The notes: generated by a model not told the origin, from the sequence alone. 64,000 nucleotides of DNA from Streptomyces eurocidicus (GCF_002891295.1 NZ_LGUI01000001.1:186001-250000), one strand, 5' to 3'; numbered from the stretch's first letter, positions 20,954-31,907 are shown. Program-made: numbers and translations.

Positions 20954-21964
20954 TCAGTAGCGGTACTGCTGCCCGTCGTGGCCGGGCAGCTGCTGCGGGT
21001 GGTACGGCTGCTGCGGACCGCCGGGCGGCGGCGGGTTGTCGCCGTCGCGCTGCTGGGGCACCCACACACCGCCGGGCGGGGTGTCCATGTCGTACTGCTG
21101 CGACTGCGGCTGCTGCTGCCCGTAGCCGTCCGCGGCGTACCCGCCCGTTCCGTACTGCTGGGGGTAGGGGGTGTACTGCCCGAAGGCGTCGTAGTTCTCG
21201 TAAGCCTGCGGGCGGCTGCCGATGTACGGGTCCGAGTACGCGGCGTACTGGCCCTGGCCCTGCCCGTAGGAGGGGTCGGGGGCCTGCCCCGCGTAGGCGT
21301 CGTAGCCGGTGAAGCCGGCGGCGTCCGGAGCGGGCGCCTCCGGGGCGTGGCCGGGGTCGCCGTAGCCCCCGTAGGCGCCGCCCTGGACGCTCGGTGCGGG
21401 GGCGAAGCCATCCGGCTGATCCGTCCGGTCGCCGCCGTACGGAGCCTGGCCGAGGCCGGTCGCCGGAGGCGTGCCGGGCATCAGGTCCGGGCCGGCGCCG
21501 GGCTCGGGGAAGGACAGGTCGAGGGCGGCCGTCTCGTCGAGGGCGGGCGCGGCCGGCGGCTCCGCGGCCCGCTCGGCCTTGCGGCGCCGTCCGGCCCTCG
21601 GCGCACCCGCGCCGGAGGGCTCGTCGTCCGAAGTCCCGGACGGGACGCCGCTCTTGCCCCGCTTGCCCTTCCTGCCCGGCTCGTCCCGGTCGCCCCGATC
21701 GTCGCTCTTGTCGCGGCGGAGCGACCAGCCGGTGGAGAAGCCCCGCCGGAAGGAGAGCGTCACATAGGTCTGCCCGACCGCGAAGGCGATCGCGCCCACG
21801 GCGATGACCACCACGGACGGGATGACGACACCGGCGACCACGCCGAGGAAGCCCACGAAGGCGAGGAGCCGCCAGCGCAGCCGCGCCTTGTACTGCAGCA
21901 GCACCTCGCCCAGCAGCCAGAGCGCGACGACGCCGAACGCGATGTAGAGGACCGTCCAGCCCAT
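20954..21964 (-). CDS. Membrane protein with Pro/Tyr/Gln/Gly-rich tail
   Basis: 336 residues, function unknown. Two or three hydrophobic segments at about residues 3-20 and 33-68 (LLAFVGFLGVVAGVVIPSVVVI), a charged stretch near residues 80-135, then about 190 residues low in complexity and rich in Tyr, Gln, Pro and Gly (for example GQGQGQYAAYSDPY). Such tails are often disordered. The ATG lies 41 nt downstream of the metF stop, so both may be on one transcript. Confidence 0.75.
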   Translation of the reverse strand: MGWTVLYIAFGVVALWLLGEVLLQYKARLRWRLLAFVGFLGVVAGVVIPSVVVIAVGAIAFAVGQTYVTLSFRRGFSTGWSLRRDKSDDRGDRDEPGRKGKRGKSGVPSGTSDDEPSGAGAPRAGRRRKAERAAEPPAAPALDETAALDLSFPEPGAGPDLMPGTPPATGLGQAPYGGDRTDQPDGFAPAPSVQGGAYGGYGDPGHAPEAPAPDAAGFTGYDAYAGQAPDPSYGQGQGQYAAYSDPYIGSRPQAYENYDAFGQYTPYPQQYGTGGYAADGYGQQQPQSQQYDMDTPPGGVWVPQQRDGDNPPPPGGPQQPYHPQQLPGHDGQQYRY

Positions 21965-22005
21965 TTACGCCCCTCTCGTTCCGGCTGCCGCACCCGGAAC
22001 AGCCG

Positions 22006-22923
22006 TCAGGACCGCTGGTGCAGCCCCAGATTCTCGTAGATTTCCAGCGTCGCCGTGGAGTGGTTCAGGGTAATGAAGTGCAGACCCGGAATCTCCTCGG
22101 CCATCAGGCGCGCGCACAGCTCGGTGGCGTACTCGATCCCGATCGAGCGTACAGCGGCCGGATCGTCCTTGACCGCGAGGATCCGCTCGGCCAGCTCGGG
22201 CGGGAAGGCGGCATTGCTGAGCTGGGCGAAGCGCTCGATCTGGCGGACGTTGGTGACGGGCATGATCTCGGGGATGATCGGGGTGTCGCACCCCGCCGCC
22301 GCGACCCGGTCGCGCAGCCGGAGGTAGTCCTCGGGGTAGAAGAACATCTGGGTGATGGCGAAGTCCGCCCCGGCCCGGCACTTGTCCACGAAGTACCGGA
22401 CGTCCGTCTCCCAGTCGTCGGAGCGCGGGTGCATCTCCGGGAAGGCGGCGACGCCGACGCAGAAGTCGCCGGACTCCTTGATGAGCCGGACGAGGTCGGC
22501 GGCGTAGCGCACGCCCTCGGGGTGGCGCACCCACTCGCCCATGGGGTCACCGGGCGGGTCGCCGCGCAGCGCGAGCATGTTGCGGATGCCGACGTCGGCG
22601 TACTGGCCGATGATGTTGCGCAGCTCCGCCGTCGAGTGGTTCACCGCCGTCAGGTGCGCGACGGGGGTGAGGGTGGTGTCGGTCGCCATGCGCTCCGTCA
22701 CCCGCACGGTGCCCTCGCGGGAGGAGCCTCCGGCGCCGTAGGTCACGGACACGAAGGTGGGGCCGACCGCCTCGATCCGGCGAATGGCGTTCCACAGGGT
22801 CCGTTCGCCCTTCTCGGACTTCGGGGCCGCGAATTCGAAGGAATACGACCGCTCGCCTGAGGCGAGCAGCTCACGCACCGTACGGGCGTGGTCTGTCCTG
22901 GTGGAGGCTGTGCCAAGGGCCAT
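22006..22923 (-). CDS. metF: 5,10-methylenetetrahydrofolate reductase
   Basis: Reduces methylene-THF to methyl-THF for methionine synthesis using FAD. 305 residues, the size of bacterial MetF. Visible features are the catalytic Glu region [43 protein letters not shown] and [18 protein letters not shown]. No ribosome site precedes the ATG, but TAACTT (22930-22935) lies 6 nt upstream, suggesting a leaderless message. Confidence 0.96.
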   Translation of the reverse strand: MALGTASTRTDHARTVRELLASGERSYSFEFAAPKSEKGERTLWNAIRRIEAVGPTFVSVTYGAGGSSREGTVRVTERMATDTTLTPVAHLTAVNHSTAELRNIIGQYADVGIRNMLALRGDPPGDPMGEWVRHPEGVRYAADLVRLIKESGDFCVGVAAFPEMHPRSDDWETDVRYFVDKCRAGADFAITQMFFYPEDYLRLRDRVAAAGCDTPIIPEIMPVTNVRQIERFAQLSNAAFPPELAERILAVKDDPAAVRSIGIEYATELCARLMAEEIPGLHFITLNHSTATLEIYENLGLHQRS

Positions 22924-23066
22924 ACTCGCAAGTTAACCAGCGGGCCGGGGGCACACCCAAGCACGCGCTTCGATATGCCCGATTCGCCGGGCTCCCGTCC
23001 AGCACCTGGACAGGACGTGTGTCAGGTCACGGACCGGACGCGTGCGCACACGGGCCGGCGCGCGCC

Positions 23067-23726
23067 TCAGGCCGAGGCCGCCCGCTCCCGGACACGCCGG
23101 GCGAGCGACGCGGCGGCGGCTCCCGGGTCGTCGGCCTCGGTGATCGCGCGGACCACGACGATCCGGCGGGCGCCGGCGTCCAGCACCTCGTCCAGATTGC
23201 CGGCGTCTATGCCGCCGATGGCGAACCAGGGCCGCGCGGGGGCCAGGGCGGCGGTGTGGCGCACCAGGTCCAGACCCGGGGCGTGCCGTCCCGGCTTCGT
23301 GGGGGTGGGCCAGCAGGGGCCGGTGCAGAAATAGTCCACGCCGGGCTCGGCGACCGCGGCGGCCACCTCTTCCTCGGCGTGCGTGGAGCGGCCGACGAGC
23401 ACGTCCGCGCCCAGCACGGCGCGGGCGGCGGGCACCGGGAGGTCGCCCTGGCCCAGGTGGAGCACGTCGGAACGGATGGCGTGGGCGACGTCCGCGCGGT
23501 CGTTGACCGCGAGGAGCCTGCCGTGGCGGCGGGCGGCCTCGGCGAAGACCGCGAGGTGCTCCAGCTCCTCCCCCGCCTCCATGCCCTTGTCGCGCAGCTG
23601 CACGATGTCCACGCCCGAGGCGAGCACCGCGTCCAGGAACTCCGGCAGGTCGCCCTGGCGCTTACGGGCGTCGGTGCACAGATACAGCCGGGCGTCGGCG
23701 AGCCGCTCGCGCGCGGTGACGGACAT
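23067..23726 (-). CDS. thiE: Thiamine phosphate synthase
   Basis: Joins the HMP-pyrophosphate and thiazole-phosphate moieties to thiamine monophosphate. 219 residues, TIM barrel. Motifs include [11 protein letters not shown] near residue 40, [32 protein letters not shown] and [12 protein letters not shown]. The ATG at 23726 has a GGGGGAG site. It is apart from the thiO-S-G operon, on the other strand, and I see no riboswitch in front of it. Confidence 0.95.
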   Translation of the reverse strand: MSVTARERLADARLYLCTDARKRQGDLPEFLDAVLASGVDIVQLRDKGMEAGEELEHLAVFAEAARRHGRLLAVNDRADVAHAIRSDVLHLGQGDLPVPAARAVLGADVLVGRSTHAEEEVAAAVAEPGVDYFCTGPCWPTPTKPGRHAPGLDLVRHTAALAPARPWFAIGGIDAGNLDEVLDAGARRIVVVRAITEADDPGAAAASLARRVRERAASA

Positions 23727-23851
23727 CGGGTGTTCTCCCCCGGGTCGGCGGCGTACGGGCACGGGGGCTCGGCCCCCGCGCCCGTACGCCGGACGGTTTT
23801 CGCGGTCGTTCTCTACGGGTGTCGCACGCGTCTACGGCGCCGCCGGGCGGG

Positions 23852-24217
23852 TCAGACGGCCAGCGCCTGGGCGCGGCGCTTCACCTCCGTGCCGCGATTC
23901 TCGCGCAGGGCCTGCGCCGGGGTGCCCGGCAGGGTGGGGTCGGCGGTGAAGAGCCACTCCAGCATCTCCTCGTCGCTGAAGCCGTCGTCCCGCAGCAGGG
24001 TCAGGGTGCCGGCCAGCCCCTTGACCACCTTGTCGTCGCCGATGAAGTCGGCGGGCACCATGAGCACTCGGTTCTCGCCACGGCGCACCGCGATCAGCTG
24101 GCCCTCCTTGACCAGCTGCCGGACGCGCGTCACCTCGACGCCGAGCTTTTCGGCGATGTCGGGGAGGTTGAGCCAGGCGGGGACGAGAGCATCGATCTTT
24201 GCGTCAATCTCGGTCAC
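23852..24217 (-). CDS. Rv2175c-family DNA-binding protein
   Basis: 121 residues: N-terminal winged HTH (LNLPDIAEKLGVEVTRVRQLVKEGQLIAV) and the C-terminal Rv2175c domain (GTLTLLRDDGFSDEEMLEWLF). In Mycobacterium tuberculosis the homologue is encoded beside, and phosphorylated by, the kinase PknL. A PASTA-type kinase lies 4 kb away here, so a similar relation is possible but inferred. GTG start with CAGGCT 6 nt upstream, perhaps leaderless. Confidence 0.9.
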   Translation of the reverse strand: MTEIDAKIDALVPAWLNLPDIAEKLGVEVTRVRQLVKEGQLIAVRRGENRVLMVPADFIGDDKVVKGLAGTLTLLRDDGFSDEEMLEWLFTADPTLPGTPAQALRENRGTEVKRRAQALAV

Positions 24218-24379
24218 GGGACAAGCCTGCCATCTGGGACTGACAGTCGGTAGCCGGGTTGACCCGACCCGGCGTCAGCGGGTCGTCAGGGAACCCGCCG
24301 GAAACCGGTCGGCGACGACGCCGGAACCCCCGAGGGCCGAGGCGGGACCGGGGCAGGACCGGGCCCGCCCCGGCGCCCG

Positions 24380-25606
24380 TCACAGCCCGGCGGACTTCAG
24401 TGGCACCGACGGGTTCGCCGCCTTCTCCCGGTCCACGGCCGCGCCGCGCTCGATGAGCTTGCGGCCCTGCGCCAGGTCCCGGGGCCGGCCGACGGCCAGC
24501 AGCGCCACCAGGACGCCGTCGCGCAGCCAGCACACCGTCCAGGCGGCGCCGGCGGGGTCGCCGCGCCAGACGAGCTCGTCGCCGTCGGCGTGGTGGCCCG
24601 CGTACTGCACGAACCGGCCGAACTGCTCCGACCAGAAGTAGGGCACCGGGTCGTAGCGGGGACCCTCGGCCGGGCCGAGGGCGATGTTCTCGGCGACGGT
24701 CCGCGGGCCCTGGAGGGCGTTGTCCCAGTGGTGGACCAGCAGCCGCTCGCCGTAGCGGGCGGACGGGAACGACGCGCAGTCGCCCACCGCGTAGACGTCG
24801 GGCAGGGAGGCGCGCAGCCGGTCGTCGGTGGCGACGGAACGATCCGCCGCGAGCGTGATCCCGGAGCCCGCCAGCCAGTCGGTGTCCGGCCGGGCGCCGA
24901 TGCCGACGACCACCGCGCCGGCCGGCAGCCGGGTGCCGTCCGCGAGCAGCACCGCGCCGTCCTCCACGGCGGCCACCCGCGCGCCGGTGAGCAGCCGGGC
25001 GCCGCTGTCGGCGTACCAGGCGGTCATGTGCGCGGCGACCTCGGCGGGCAGGGCGCCCGCCAGCGGCCGGTCGGCGGCCTCGACGACGGTCACCGCGCAG
25101 CCCGCCTCCCGGGCGGCCGTCGCGAACTCGGCGCCGATCCAGCCGGCGCCGACGGCCACCACGTCCCGCTGCTCGGCCAGCACCGGACGCAGACCCTCCG
25201 CGTCGTCCAGGGTGCGCAGCAGATGGACGCCGGGCACGCCCTCGCTGCCGGGCAGCTCGATCGGGCGGGCACCGGTGGCGATGACCAGCACGTCGTAGGG
25301 CACCGGCCCGGCGGAGGTCTCCAGCACGCGTTCCCCGGCGCGCAGCGCGGTGACCTCCCGCCCGAGGCACAGGTCTATGCCCAGGGACGCGAAGTCCACC
25401 TCGAACGCCGAGCCCTCGGCCTTGCCGAGGAGCACCGCTTTGGACAGGGGGGGCCGGTCGTAGGGCCGGTGGGGCTCGGCCCCGAGCAGGGTGATGGTGC
25501 CGAGCCAGCCCTGTTCACGCAGGGCCACGGCGGTCTGCACGCCGGCCATGCCGGCACCCACGATGACGACGCGCCGGTCACTGGAGGTATTCGTCTGGTC
25601 GCTCAC
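24380..25606 (-). CDS. NAD(P)/FAD-dependent oxidoreductase, ferredoxin reductase-like
   Basis: 408 residues. The FAD fold opens with VVIVGAGMAGVQTAVALREQ, the NAD(P) fold is VVAVGAGWIGAEFATAAREAG near residue 150, the second FAD motif is VYAVGDCASFPS near 270, and a C-terminal domain (AWTVCWLRDGVLVALLAVG) follows as in ferredoxin/rubredoxin reductases. The electron acceptor is unknown; no ferredoxin gene is adjacent. It is transcribed away from the TPP-controlled thi operon. Confidence 0.87.
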   Translation of the reverse strand: MSDQTNTSSDRRVVIVGAGMAGVQTAVALREQGWLGTITLLGAEPHRPYDRPPLSKAVLLGKAEGSAFEVDFASLGIDLCLGREVTALRAGERVLETSAGPVPYDVLVIATGARPIELPGSEGVPGVHLLRTLDDAEGLRPVLAEQRDVVAVGAGWIGAEFATAAREAGCAVTVVEAADRPLAGALPAEVAAHMTAWYADSGARLLTGARVAAVEDGAVLLADGTRLPAGAVVVGIGARPDTDWLAGSGITLAADRSVATDDRLRASLPDVYAVGDCASFPSARYGERLLVHHWDNALQGPRTVAENIALGPAEGPRYDPVPYFWSEQFGRFVQYAGHHADGDELVWRGDPAGAAWTVCWLRDGVLVALLAVGRPRDLAQGRKLIERGAAVDREKAANPSVPLKSAGL

Positions 25607-25803
25607 CCGATCACTGTAGGGCGGGGGCCGGGCTTCCCCGCAGCACCGTGCGGGGAGACCTCCGACACAAGGTCATCCACCAGTACTTCGCGGACGGCCC
25701 GGCGCGGGGCCGCCGTTCCGGGTGCTCCCGGCACCCCGCCCGCCCCGGTCCGAGCGGCCTTCCGGTCGCTTCCCGGCGCGTACTAGGGTGGCCGGTGCAA
25801 GCA

Positions 25804-25895
25804 CTCGCGGGAGCCCGGACGCACCGGGCTGAGAGGGAGGCTGGACGGCCTCCGACCGTACGAACCTGATCCGGGTCATGCCGGCGAAGGGAGGG
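25804..25895 (+). ncRNA. TPP riboswitch (THI element)
   Basis: Contains the hallmark sequences GGGCTGAGAGGG (25827-25838) and GAACCTGATCCGGGTCATGC with CGGCGAAGGGAGG after it (to about 25893), preceded by CGGGAGCCC. It lies just before thiO and will lower expression when thiamine pyrophosphate is abundant. The closeness of the 3' end to the ATG (about 12 nt, with the GGGAGGGG serving as ribosome site) suggests control of translation. A TAGGGT box at 25784-25789 may be the promoter. Confidence 0.95.
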
Positions 25896-25906
25896 GCTGG
25901 ACACCC

Positions 25907-27085
25907 ATGTACGCGTCTTCCACCGCGTCGCCGGGGACGTACGACGTCCTCGTCGTCGGCGGCGGTGTCATCGGTCTGGTCACGGCGTGGCGGGCGGCCC
26001 AGCGCGGCCTGCGCACCGCGCTCGCGGACCCCGCGCCCGGCGGCGGGGCGGCGCACGTGGCGGCCGGGATGCTGGCCGCGGTGACCGAACTGCACTACGG
26101 CGAGCAGACCCTGCTCGCGCTGAACCTGGAGTCGGCCCGGCGCTATCCGGCGTTCACGGCCGAGCTGGAGGAGGCGACCGGGCGGGACACCGGGTACCGC
26201 GCGTGCGGCACCCTCGCCGTCGCCCTCGACGCCGACGACCGGGCGCACCTGCGGGAGCTGCACGCCCTCCAGCGCGCCTGCGGCCTCGACGCCGAGTGGC
26301 TGTCCGGGCGCGAGTGCCGCCGGCTGGAGCCGATGCTCGCGCCCGGCGTGCGCGGGGGTGTGCGGGTGGACGGCGACCACCAGACGGATCCGCGGCGGCT
26401 CGCCGGGGCCCTGCTCACGGCCTGCGAGCGGGCCGGGGTGAGCTTCCACCGCGCGGCGGTCATCCGGCTGCTGTGCGCGGGCGGCCGGGCCACCGGGGCC
26501 GAACTCGCGGGCGGCGAGCGGCTGTCCGCCGGTCAGACGGTGCTCGCCGCGGGCAGCCGCAGCGGCGCCCTGGCGGGCGTGCCCGAGGGCGTGCTGCCAC
26601 CGGTCCGCCCGGTGAAGGGACAGATCCTGCGGCTGCGGGTGCCCGCCGCGTACGCCCCGTTCCTCTCCCGGACCGTACGGGCCGTGGTGCGCGGCTGCCC
26701 GGTGTACCTGGTGCCGCGCGAGAACGGCGAGCTGGTCGTCGGCGCGACCACCGAGGAGCTCGGCTGGGACACCACGGTCACCGCGGGCGGGGTCTACGAA
26801 CTGCTGCGCGACGCCCATGAGCTGGTGCCCGGCATCACCGAACTGCCCCTGGTCGAGACCCTCGCCGGGCTGCGCCCCGGCTCCCCCGACAACGCCCCGC
26901 TGCTCGGCCCGACGGACCTGCCGGGGCTGCACACCGCCACCGGCCACCACCGCAACGGCGTCCTGCTCACACCGGTGACGGGCGACGTCATGGCCGAGGT
27001 GCTGACCACCGGGCGGCTGCCCGACGAGGCCCGCCCCTTCTCCCCCCGACGCTTCGCGAACGCCCCCCAGGAGCTGCCCGTATGA
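25907..27085 (+). CDS. thiO: Glycine oxidase ThiO
   Basis: FAD enzyme oxidising glycine to the imine used for the thiazole ring. 392 residues, DAO family. N-terminal VLVVGGGVIGLVTAWRAAQRG, then GGGAAHVAAGMLAAVTE, substrate-domain DGDHQTDPRRLAGALL and C-terminal LAGLRPGSPDNAPLLGPT with ATGHHRNGVLLTPVTG. First gene after the riboswitch; its stop overlaps the thiS ATG by 4 nt. Confidence 0.95.
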   Translation: MYASSTASPGTYDVLVVGGGVIGLVTAWRAAQRGLRTALADPAPGGGAAHVAAGMLAAVTELHYGEQTLLALNLESARRYPAFTAELEEATGRDTGYRACGTLAVALDADDRAHLRELHALQRACGLDAEWLSGRECRRLEPMLAPGVRGGVRVDGDHQTDPRRLAGALLTACERAGVSFHRAAVIRLLCAGGRATGAELAGGERLSAGQTVLAAGSRSGALAGVPEGVLPPVRPVKGQILRLRVPAAYAPFLSRTVRAVVRGCPVYLVPRENGELVVGATTEELGWDTTVTAGGVYELLRDAHELVPGITELPLVETLAGLRPGSPDNAPLLGPTDLPGLHTATGHHRNGVLLTPVTGDVMAEVLTTGRLPDEARPFSPRRFANAPQELPV

Positions 27086-27321
27086 ACCCCACCGACCCCA
27101 CCGACCGCCCCGAGGCCCAGGTGGGCATCAGCGTCAACGGCGAGAGCCGCGCCGTACCCACGGGCCTGACCCTGGACCTCCTCGTCGCGTCGCTCACCAC
27201 GGCGCGCGGCGGCGTCGCGGCCGCCGTCAACGAGGCGGTCGTCCCGCGCGGCCAGTGGGCCGCCACCACGCTCGGCGCGGGCGACCGCGTCGAGGTCCTC
27301 ACCGCAGTACAGGGAGGCTGA
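27082..27321 (+). CDS. thiS: Sulfur carrier protein ThiS
   Basis: 79 residues, ubiquitin-like, ending in the required Gly-Gly (EVLTAVQGG) that is converted to a thiocarboxylate. The first 13 or so residues (Pro/Thr/Asp-rich) are extra compared with the usual 65-residue carrier. ATG overlaps thiO; thiG follows after 9 nt. No thiF-like adenylating gene is visible in the window, so activation must come from elsewhere. Confidence 0.94.
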   Translation: MNPTDPTDRPEAQVGISVNGESRAVPTGLTLDLLVASLTTARGGVAAAVNEAVVPRGQWAATTLGAGDRVEVLTAVQGG

Positions 27322-28131
<810 letters not shown>

Positions 28132-28233
28132 GGCACGGGGCGGCCGTCCGCCCGGCGGGCACGGGGGCCGGGCGGGGCCGCCGGGACCGCCACCGGGCGG
28201 ACCGGGGGAAACCGGCCCGCCCGCGCGGCCTCT

Positions 28234-28246
28234 TAGACTCGTCCCG
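28234..28246 (+). promoter_or_regulatory. Candidate leaderless promoter of the PASTA kinase gene
   Basis: TAGACT at 28234-28239 lies 6 nt before the GTG start and no ribosome site is present, so transcription probably begins at the start codon. Confidence 0.55.
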
Positions 28247-30190
28247 TGGATACGACGCTAGGGGACCCGCTCGTCGGGAACGTGCTCGACGGCCGCTACC
28301 GAGTCGACGCCCGGATCGCCGTCGGCGGCATGGCCACGGTCTACCGGGCCGTGGACACCCGGCTCGACCGCGTGCTCGCGCTGAAGGTGATGCACCCCGG
28401 GCTCGCCGGGGACGCCGCGTTCGTCGAGCGCTTCATCCGCGAGGCGAGGTCGGCCGCCCGGCTCGACCACCCCAATGTGGTGAGCGTCTCGGACCAGGGC
28501 ACCGACCGCGGGTACGTCTACCTCGCGATGGAGTACGTACCCGGGTGCACCCTGCGCGACGTCCTGCGCGAGCGCGGCGCCCTCCAGCCCCGCGCGGCCC
28601 TGGACATCCTGGAGCCGGTGCTCGCGGCGCTCGGCGCGGCCCACCTGGCGGGCCTGATCCACCGCGACATGAAGCCGGAGAACGTCCTGATCGGCGACGA
28701 CGGCCGGGTGAAGGTCGCCGACTTCGGGCTCGTACGGGCCGTGGACACCCACACCTCGGCCTCCACGGGCTCGGTGCTGGGCACCGTCTCGTACCTGGCC
28801 CCCGAGCAGATCGAGCACGGCACCGCCGACACCCGCGTGGACGTCTACGCCTGTGGCGTGGTGCTCTACGAGATGCTCACGGGCGCCAAGCCGCACGGCG
28901 GCACCACCCCGGCCCAGGTGCTCTACCAGCACCTGCACGAGGACGTACCGGCCCCGTCCGCGGCCGTCCCCGGGCTCGCCCCCGGCCTGGACGCCCTGGT
29001 CGCCGAGGCCACCGCCCGTGACCCGCGCGACCGCCCGGCCGACGCCGCCGCGATGCTGGCGCTGGTCCGCGCGGCGCGCGAGGCGCTCTCCGACGCGCAG
29101 CTGGACGCCGTGCCCCCGCAGGCGTCACCGGCGGCCCGGGCGCGCTGGCGGCCGGCTCCGAGGACCGTACGAGCGTGCTGCCCCGCCCCGCGCCGCCCCG
29201 CCCGCGCCCGCCGACGACGCCCTGAACCGCACCACGCGCCTGGACCACCCGCCCGTGCCCCCGGGCCGCCGCCGCCGGCGGCACCCGGCCGGGCCGCCGC
29301 CCGCTGCCCGGCGCGGGCTGCTGGCGGCGCTCGCCGCCGTGCTGGCGGTGCTGATCGGCTCGGGCGTCTGGTACATCAACTCCGGCCAGTTCACGACCGT
29401 CCCGGCCGTCCTGGACATGCCCCAGGACAAGGCCGAGAAGGAGCTCGGCAAGGCCGGGCTCGGGGTGAAGGTCAAGCAGGAGACCAGCGACACGGTCGAG
29501 CGCGGCCGTGTGATGGCGACGGACCCCGCCACCGGCGAGCGGATCCGCAACACCGGCAAGGTGACGATCACCGTCTCCCGCGGCCCGGCCAGGGCCGAGG
29601 TGCCCAACGTCATCGGCATGGGGCTCGACGCCGCGAAGCGGAAGATCGAGGGCGCGGGCCTCACGGTCGGCGACGTGGGGACGCAGTTCAGCGACGAGAC
29701 CGCACAGGGCGCGGTGCTGGCCACCGACCCCAAGGCGGGCGAGGAGCGACGGCCGGACACCCCCGTCGCGCTGACCGTCAGCAAGGGCCCGGCCCTCGAC
29801 GTGCCGGACGTGACCGGCCAGTCCGTCGCGGCGGCCACCGGCGCGCTCCGCGACAAGGGCTTCGAGGTCGAGGTCTCCGGCACCCGGGTCTTCTCCGACA
29901 AGCCCAAGGACGCGGTGGCCGAGCAGTCCCCCGGCAAGGGCGCCAAGGCGGCCAAGGGCGACAGGATCACGCTCACGGTCTCCAAGGGCCAGGAGATGGT
30001 CACGGTCCCCGACGTCACCGGGAAGAGCGAGGCCGACGCCCGGCGGGCGCTCACGGACACGGGCTTCAAGGTCGAGGTGAAGCGGCCGTTCTTCTTCCCC
30101 CGGGACTCCGTCGACCGGCAGTCGGTCAAGGGCGGCGACCAGGCGCCCAAGGGCGGCACCATCACCATCGAGCTCAAGGGCGGTCTGTAG
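28246..30190 (+). CDS. PknB/StkP-type Ser/Thr protein kinase with four PASTA domains (two apparent frameshifts)
   Basis: Transmembrane receptor-like kinase expected to sense peptidoglycan fragments. Kinase domain (about residues 15-280) with GGMATVYRAVD, catalytic IHRDMKPENVLIGDDG, DFG in VKVADFGLVRA and YLAPEQIEHG. A linker, one membrane segment (LLAALAAVLAVLIGSGVWYI) and four PASTA repeats follow, each starting with a VP(D/N/A)V-type motif. Three frames are needed to read it: kinase in the first, SEDRTSVLPRP in the second, membrane plus PASTA in the third. Single missing bases near 29113-29123 and 29181-29200 repair it to about 648 residues. As printed it would be a kinase without receptor. 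Confidence 0.85.
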
Positions 30191-30193
30191 GCC

Positions 30194-31099
30194 ATGCGCG
30201 AGGACGCGGAACCCACGGGCACGGCCCGCGCGCGGGCGCGCAACCCCATCGGCGGGCACATCCCCGTCGCGGGCGGCCTGGCCCGGACCGGGCTGCCCTA
30301 CGCCCGGACGATGGGCGCCGAGACGGTGCAGGTCTTCGTGGCCAACCCGCGCGGCTGGGCCACCCCGGCGGGCGTCGCGCGGCAGGACGAGGAGTTCCGG
30401 GCCGCCTGCGCCGAGGAGGACCTCCCGGTCTGGGTGCACGCCCCCTATCTGATCAACTTCGGCTCGCACACCCCGGCGACGGCCGAGCTGTCCGTCGAGT
30501 CGATGCGGCACTCGCTGCGCCGCGGCCGGGCGATCGGCGCGCGCGGCGTCGTCGTCCACACCGGCTCGGCGACCGGCGGCCGGCCGCGCCGCGAGGCCCT
30601 GGCCCAGGTCCACGAGCGGCTGCTGCCGCTGCTGGACGAGCTGACGCACGACGACGACCCCTGGCTGCTGCTGGAGCCCACCGCCGGGCAGGGCTCGTCG
30701 CTCTGCTCCCTGGTCGAGGACCTCGGCCCGTACTTCGAGGCGCTGGAGCACCACCCGAAGCTGGGGGTCTGCCTGGACACCTGCCACGTCTTCGCGGCGG
30801 GCCACGACCTCGCCGAGCCGGGCGGGATGAAGCGGACGCTCGACGAGCTGGTCTCCGTCGTGGGCGAGGGCCGGCTGCGGCTGATCCACGCCAATGACTC
30901 CAAGGAGGCCGTCGGCGCGCACCGGGACCGGCACGAGAACATCGGTTCCGGCCACATCGGGGCGGACCCGTTCGCGGAGCTGTTCACCCACCCGGCGACG
31001 GAGGGCGTCTCCCTGACGATCGAGACGCCGGGCGGCCCGGAGGGCCACGCGGCGGACGTGGCCCGGCTGAAGGAGCTGCGGGAGGCGGCGGGCTGCTGA
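30194..31099 (+). CDS. nfo: Endonuclease IV (AP endonuclease)
   Basis: Metal-dependent TIM-barrel enzyme cutting DNA at abasic sites. 301 residues. Visible: GGHIPVAGGLARTG at the start, VHAPYLINFGSHTP, VVVHTGSATGG, LLEPTAGQGSS, GVCLDTCHVFAAGHDL and LIHANDSKEAVGAHRDRHENIG, which supply the His, Glu and Asp metal ligands. It starts 4 nt after the PASTA kinase stop and is probably co-transcribed with it. Confidence 0.93.
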   Translation: MREDAEPTGTARARARNPIGGHIPVAGGLARTGLPYARTMGAETVQVFVANPRGWATPAGVARQDEEFRAACAEEDLPVWVHAPYLINFGSHTPATAELSVESMRHSLRRGRAIGARGVVVHTGSATGGRPRREALAQVHERLLPLLDELTHDDDPWLLLEPTAGQGSSLCSLVEDLGPYFEALEHHPKLGVCLDTCHVFAAGHDLAEPGGMKRTLDELVSVVGEGRLRLIHANDSKEAVGAHRDRHENIGSGHIGADPFAELFTHPATEGVSLTIETPGGPEGHAADVARLKELREAAGC

Positions 31100-31121
31100 G
31101 GCCCGCCCCACCCGCCGCGGG

Positions 31122-31754
31122 TCAGATCTCCGGGCCCTCGCCCGGCTGTTCCTGGTACGTGTAGCGCTGTTCCCGCCACGGGTCACCGACGTTGTGGTAA
31201 CCGCGCTCCTCCCAGAACCCCCGCCGGTCGGCCGTCATGTACTCCACGCCGCGCACCCACTTGGGGCCCTTCCAGGCGTAGAGGTGCGGCACCACGAGCC
31301 GCACCGGGAAACCGTGCTCGGCGGTGAGCGGCTCGCCGTCCTTGTGGGTGGCGAAAATCGACTGCTCGGAAGTGAAGTCCGACAGCCGCAGATTCGAGCT
31401 GAAACCGTATTCGGCCCACACCATCACATGCGTGACCTCGGGCGCGGGCGGGGCGAGTTCAAGGATCGTACGCGCCGATACCCCGCCCCATTCGGCGCCC
31501 AGCATGCTGTACTTCGTGACGCAGTGCAGATCCGCCACCACCGTCGAATACGGCAGCGCGGAGAATTCGTCGTGCGTCCAGCAGTGCTTGTCGCCGTCGG
31601 CGGTGGAGCCGAAGACACGGAATTCCCAGCGGTCCGGTCTGAACCTCGGCACCGGCCCGTAGTGCGTCACCGGCCAGCCGCGCTGGAGGCGCTGCCCCGG
31701 GGGCAGCTGGGGGAGGTCCCCTTTGCGGCTTTCGGCGTTTTTAGAGGGCCCCAT
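31122..31754 (-). CDS. Sulfite oxidase-like molybdopterin-dependent oxidoreductase
   Basis: 210 residues, consisting of the molybdopterin domain alone. The likely Mo-binding Cys is in DLHCVTKYSMLGAEWGGV near residue 78; HGFPVRLVVPHLYAWKGPKW and WEERGYHNVGDPW are typical of this YedY/sulfite oxidase-like group. No signal peptide is visible, so it is probably cytoplasmic. The substrate is unknown. It is convergent with nfo and divergent from bfr. Confidence 0.87.
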   Translation of the reverse strand: MGPSKNAESRKGDLPQLPPGQRLQRGWPVTHYGPVPRFRPDRWEFRVFGSTADGDKHCWTHDEFSALPYSTVVADLHCVTKYSMLGAEWGGVSARTILELAPPAPEVTHVMVWAEYGFSSNLRLSDFTSEQSIFATHKDGEPLTAEHGFPVRLVVPHLYAWKGPKWVRGVEYMTADRRGFWEERGYHNVGDPWREQRYTYQEQPGEGPEI

Positions 31755-31816
31755 GGCTCCATGGTGTCAGACCTTCGGCAGTGCCGATGACCAGGGGTTC
31801 CACTATTCGGGCAACT

Positions 31817-31829
31817 CACACTAAGTGTG
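31817..31829. promoter_or_regulatory. Inverted repeat upstream of bfr
   Basis: CACACTAAGTGTG, two 6-bp arms around one base, lies in the divergent region between the molybdopterin oxidoreductase and bacterioferritin genes, 78 nt before the bfr ATG. It does not match the DmdR/IdeR iron box. A regulator site is possible but unproven. Confidence 0.35.
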
Positions 31830-31907
31830 CACTTACTGGACGGTATCGAAGGTCGGTGCGAGGATGCGCGCAACCTGCCAGCCACCCTTGTGGAAGGAGC
31901 CTCTGCG

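Noticed and set aside
28246..29240. Kinase without receptor part as a separate gene
   Set aside because: Membrane segment and four PASTA domains follow at once in another frame with no start of their own, so one gene with lost bases is more likely.
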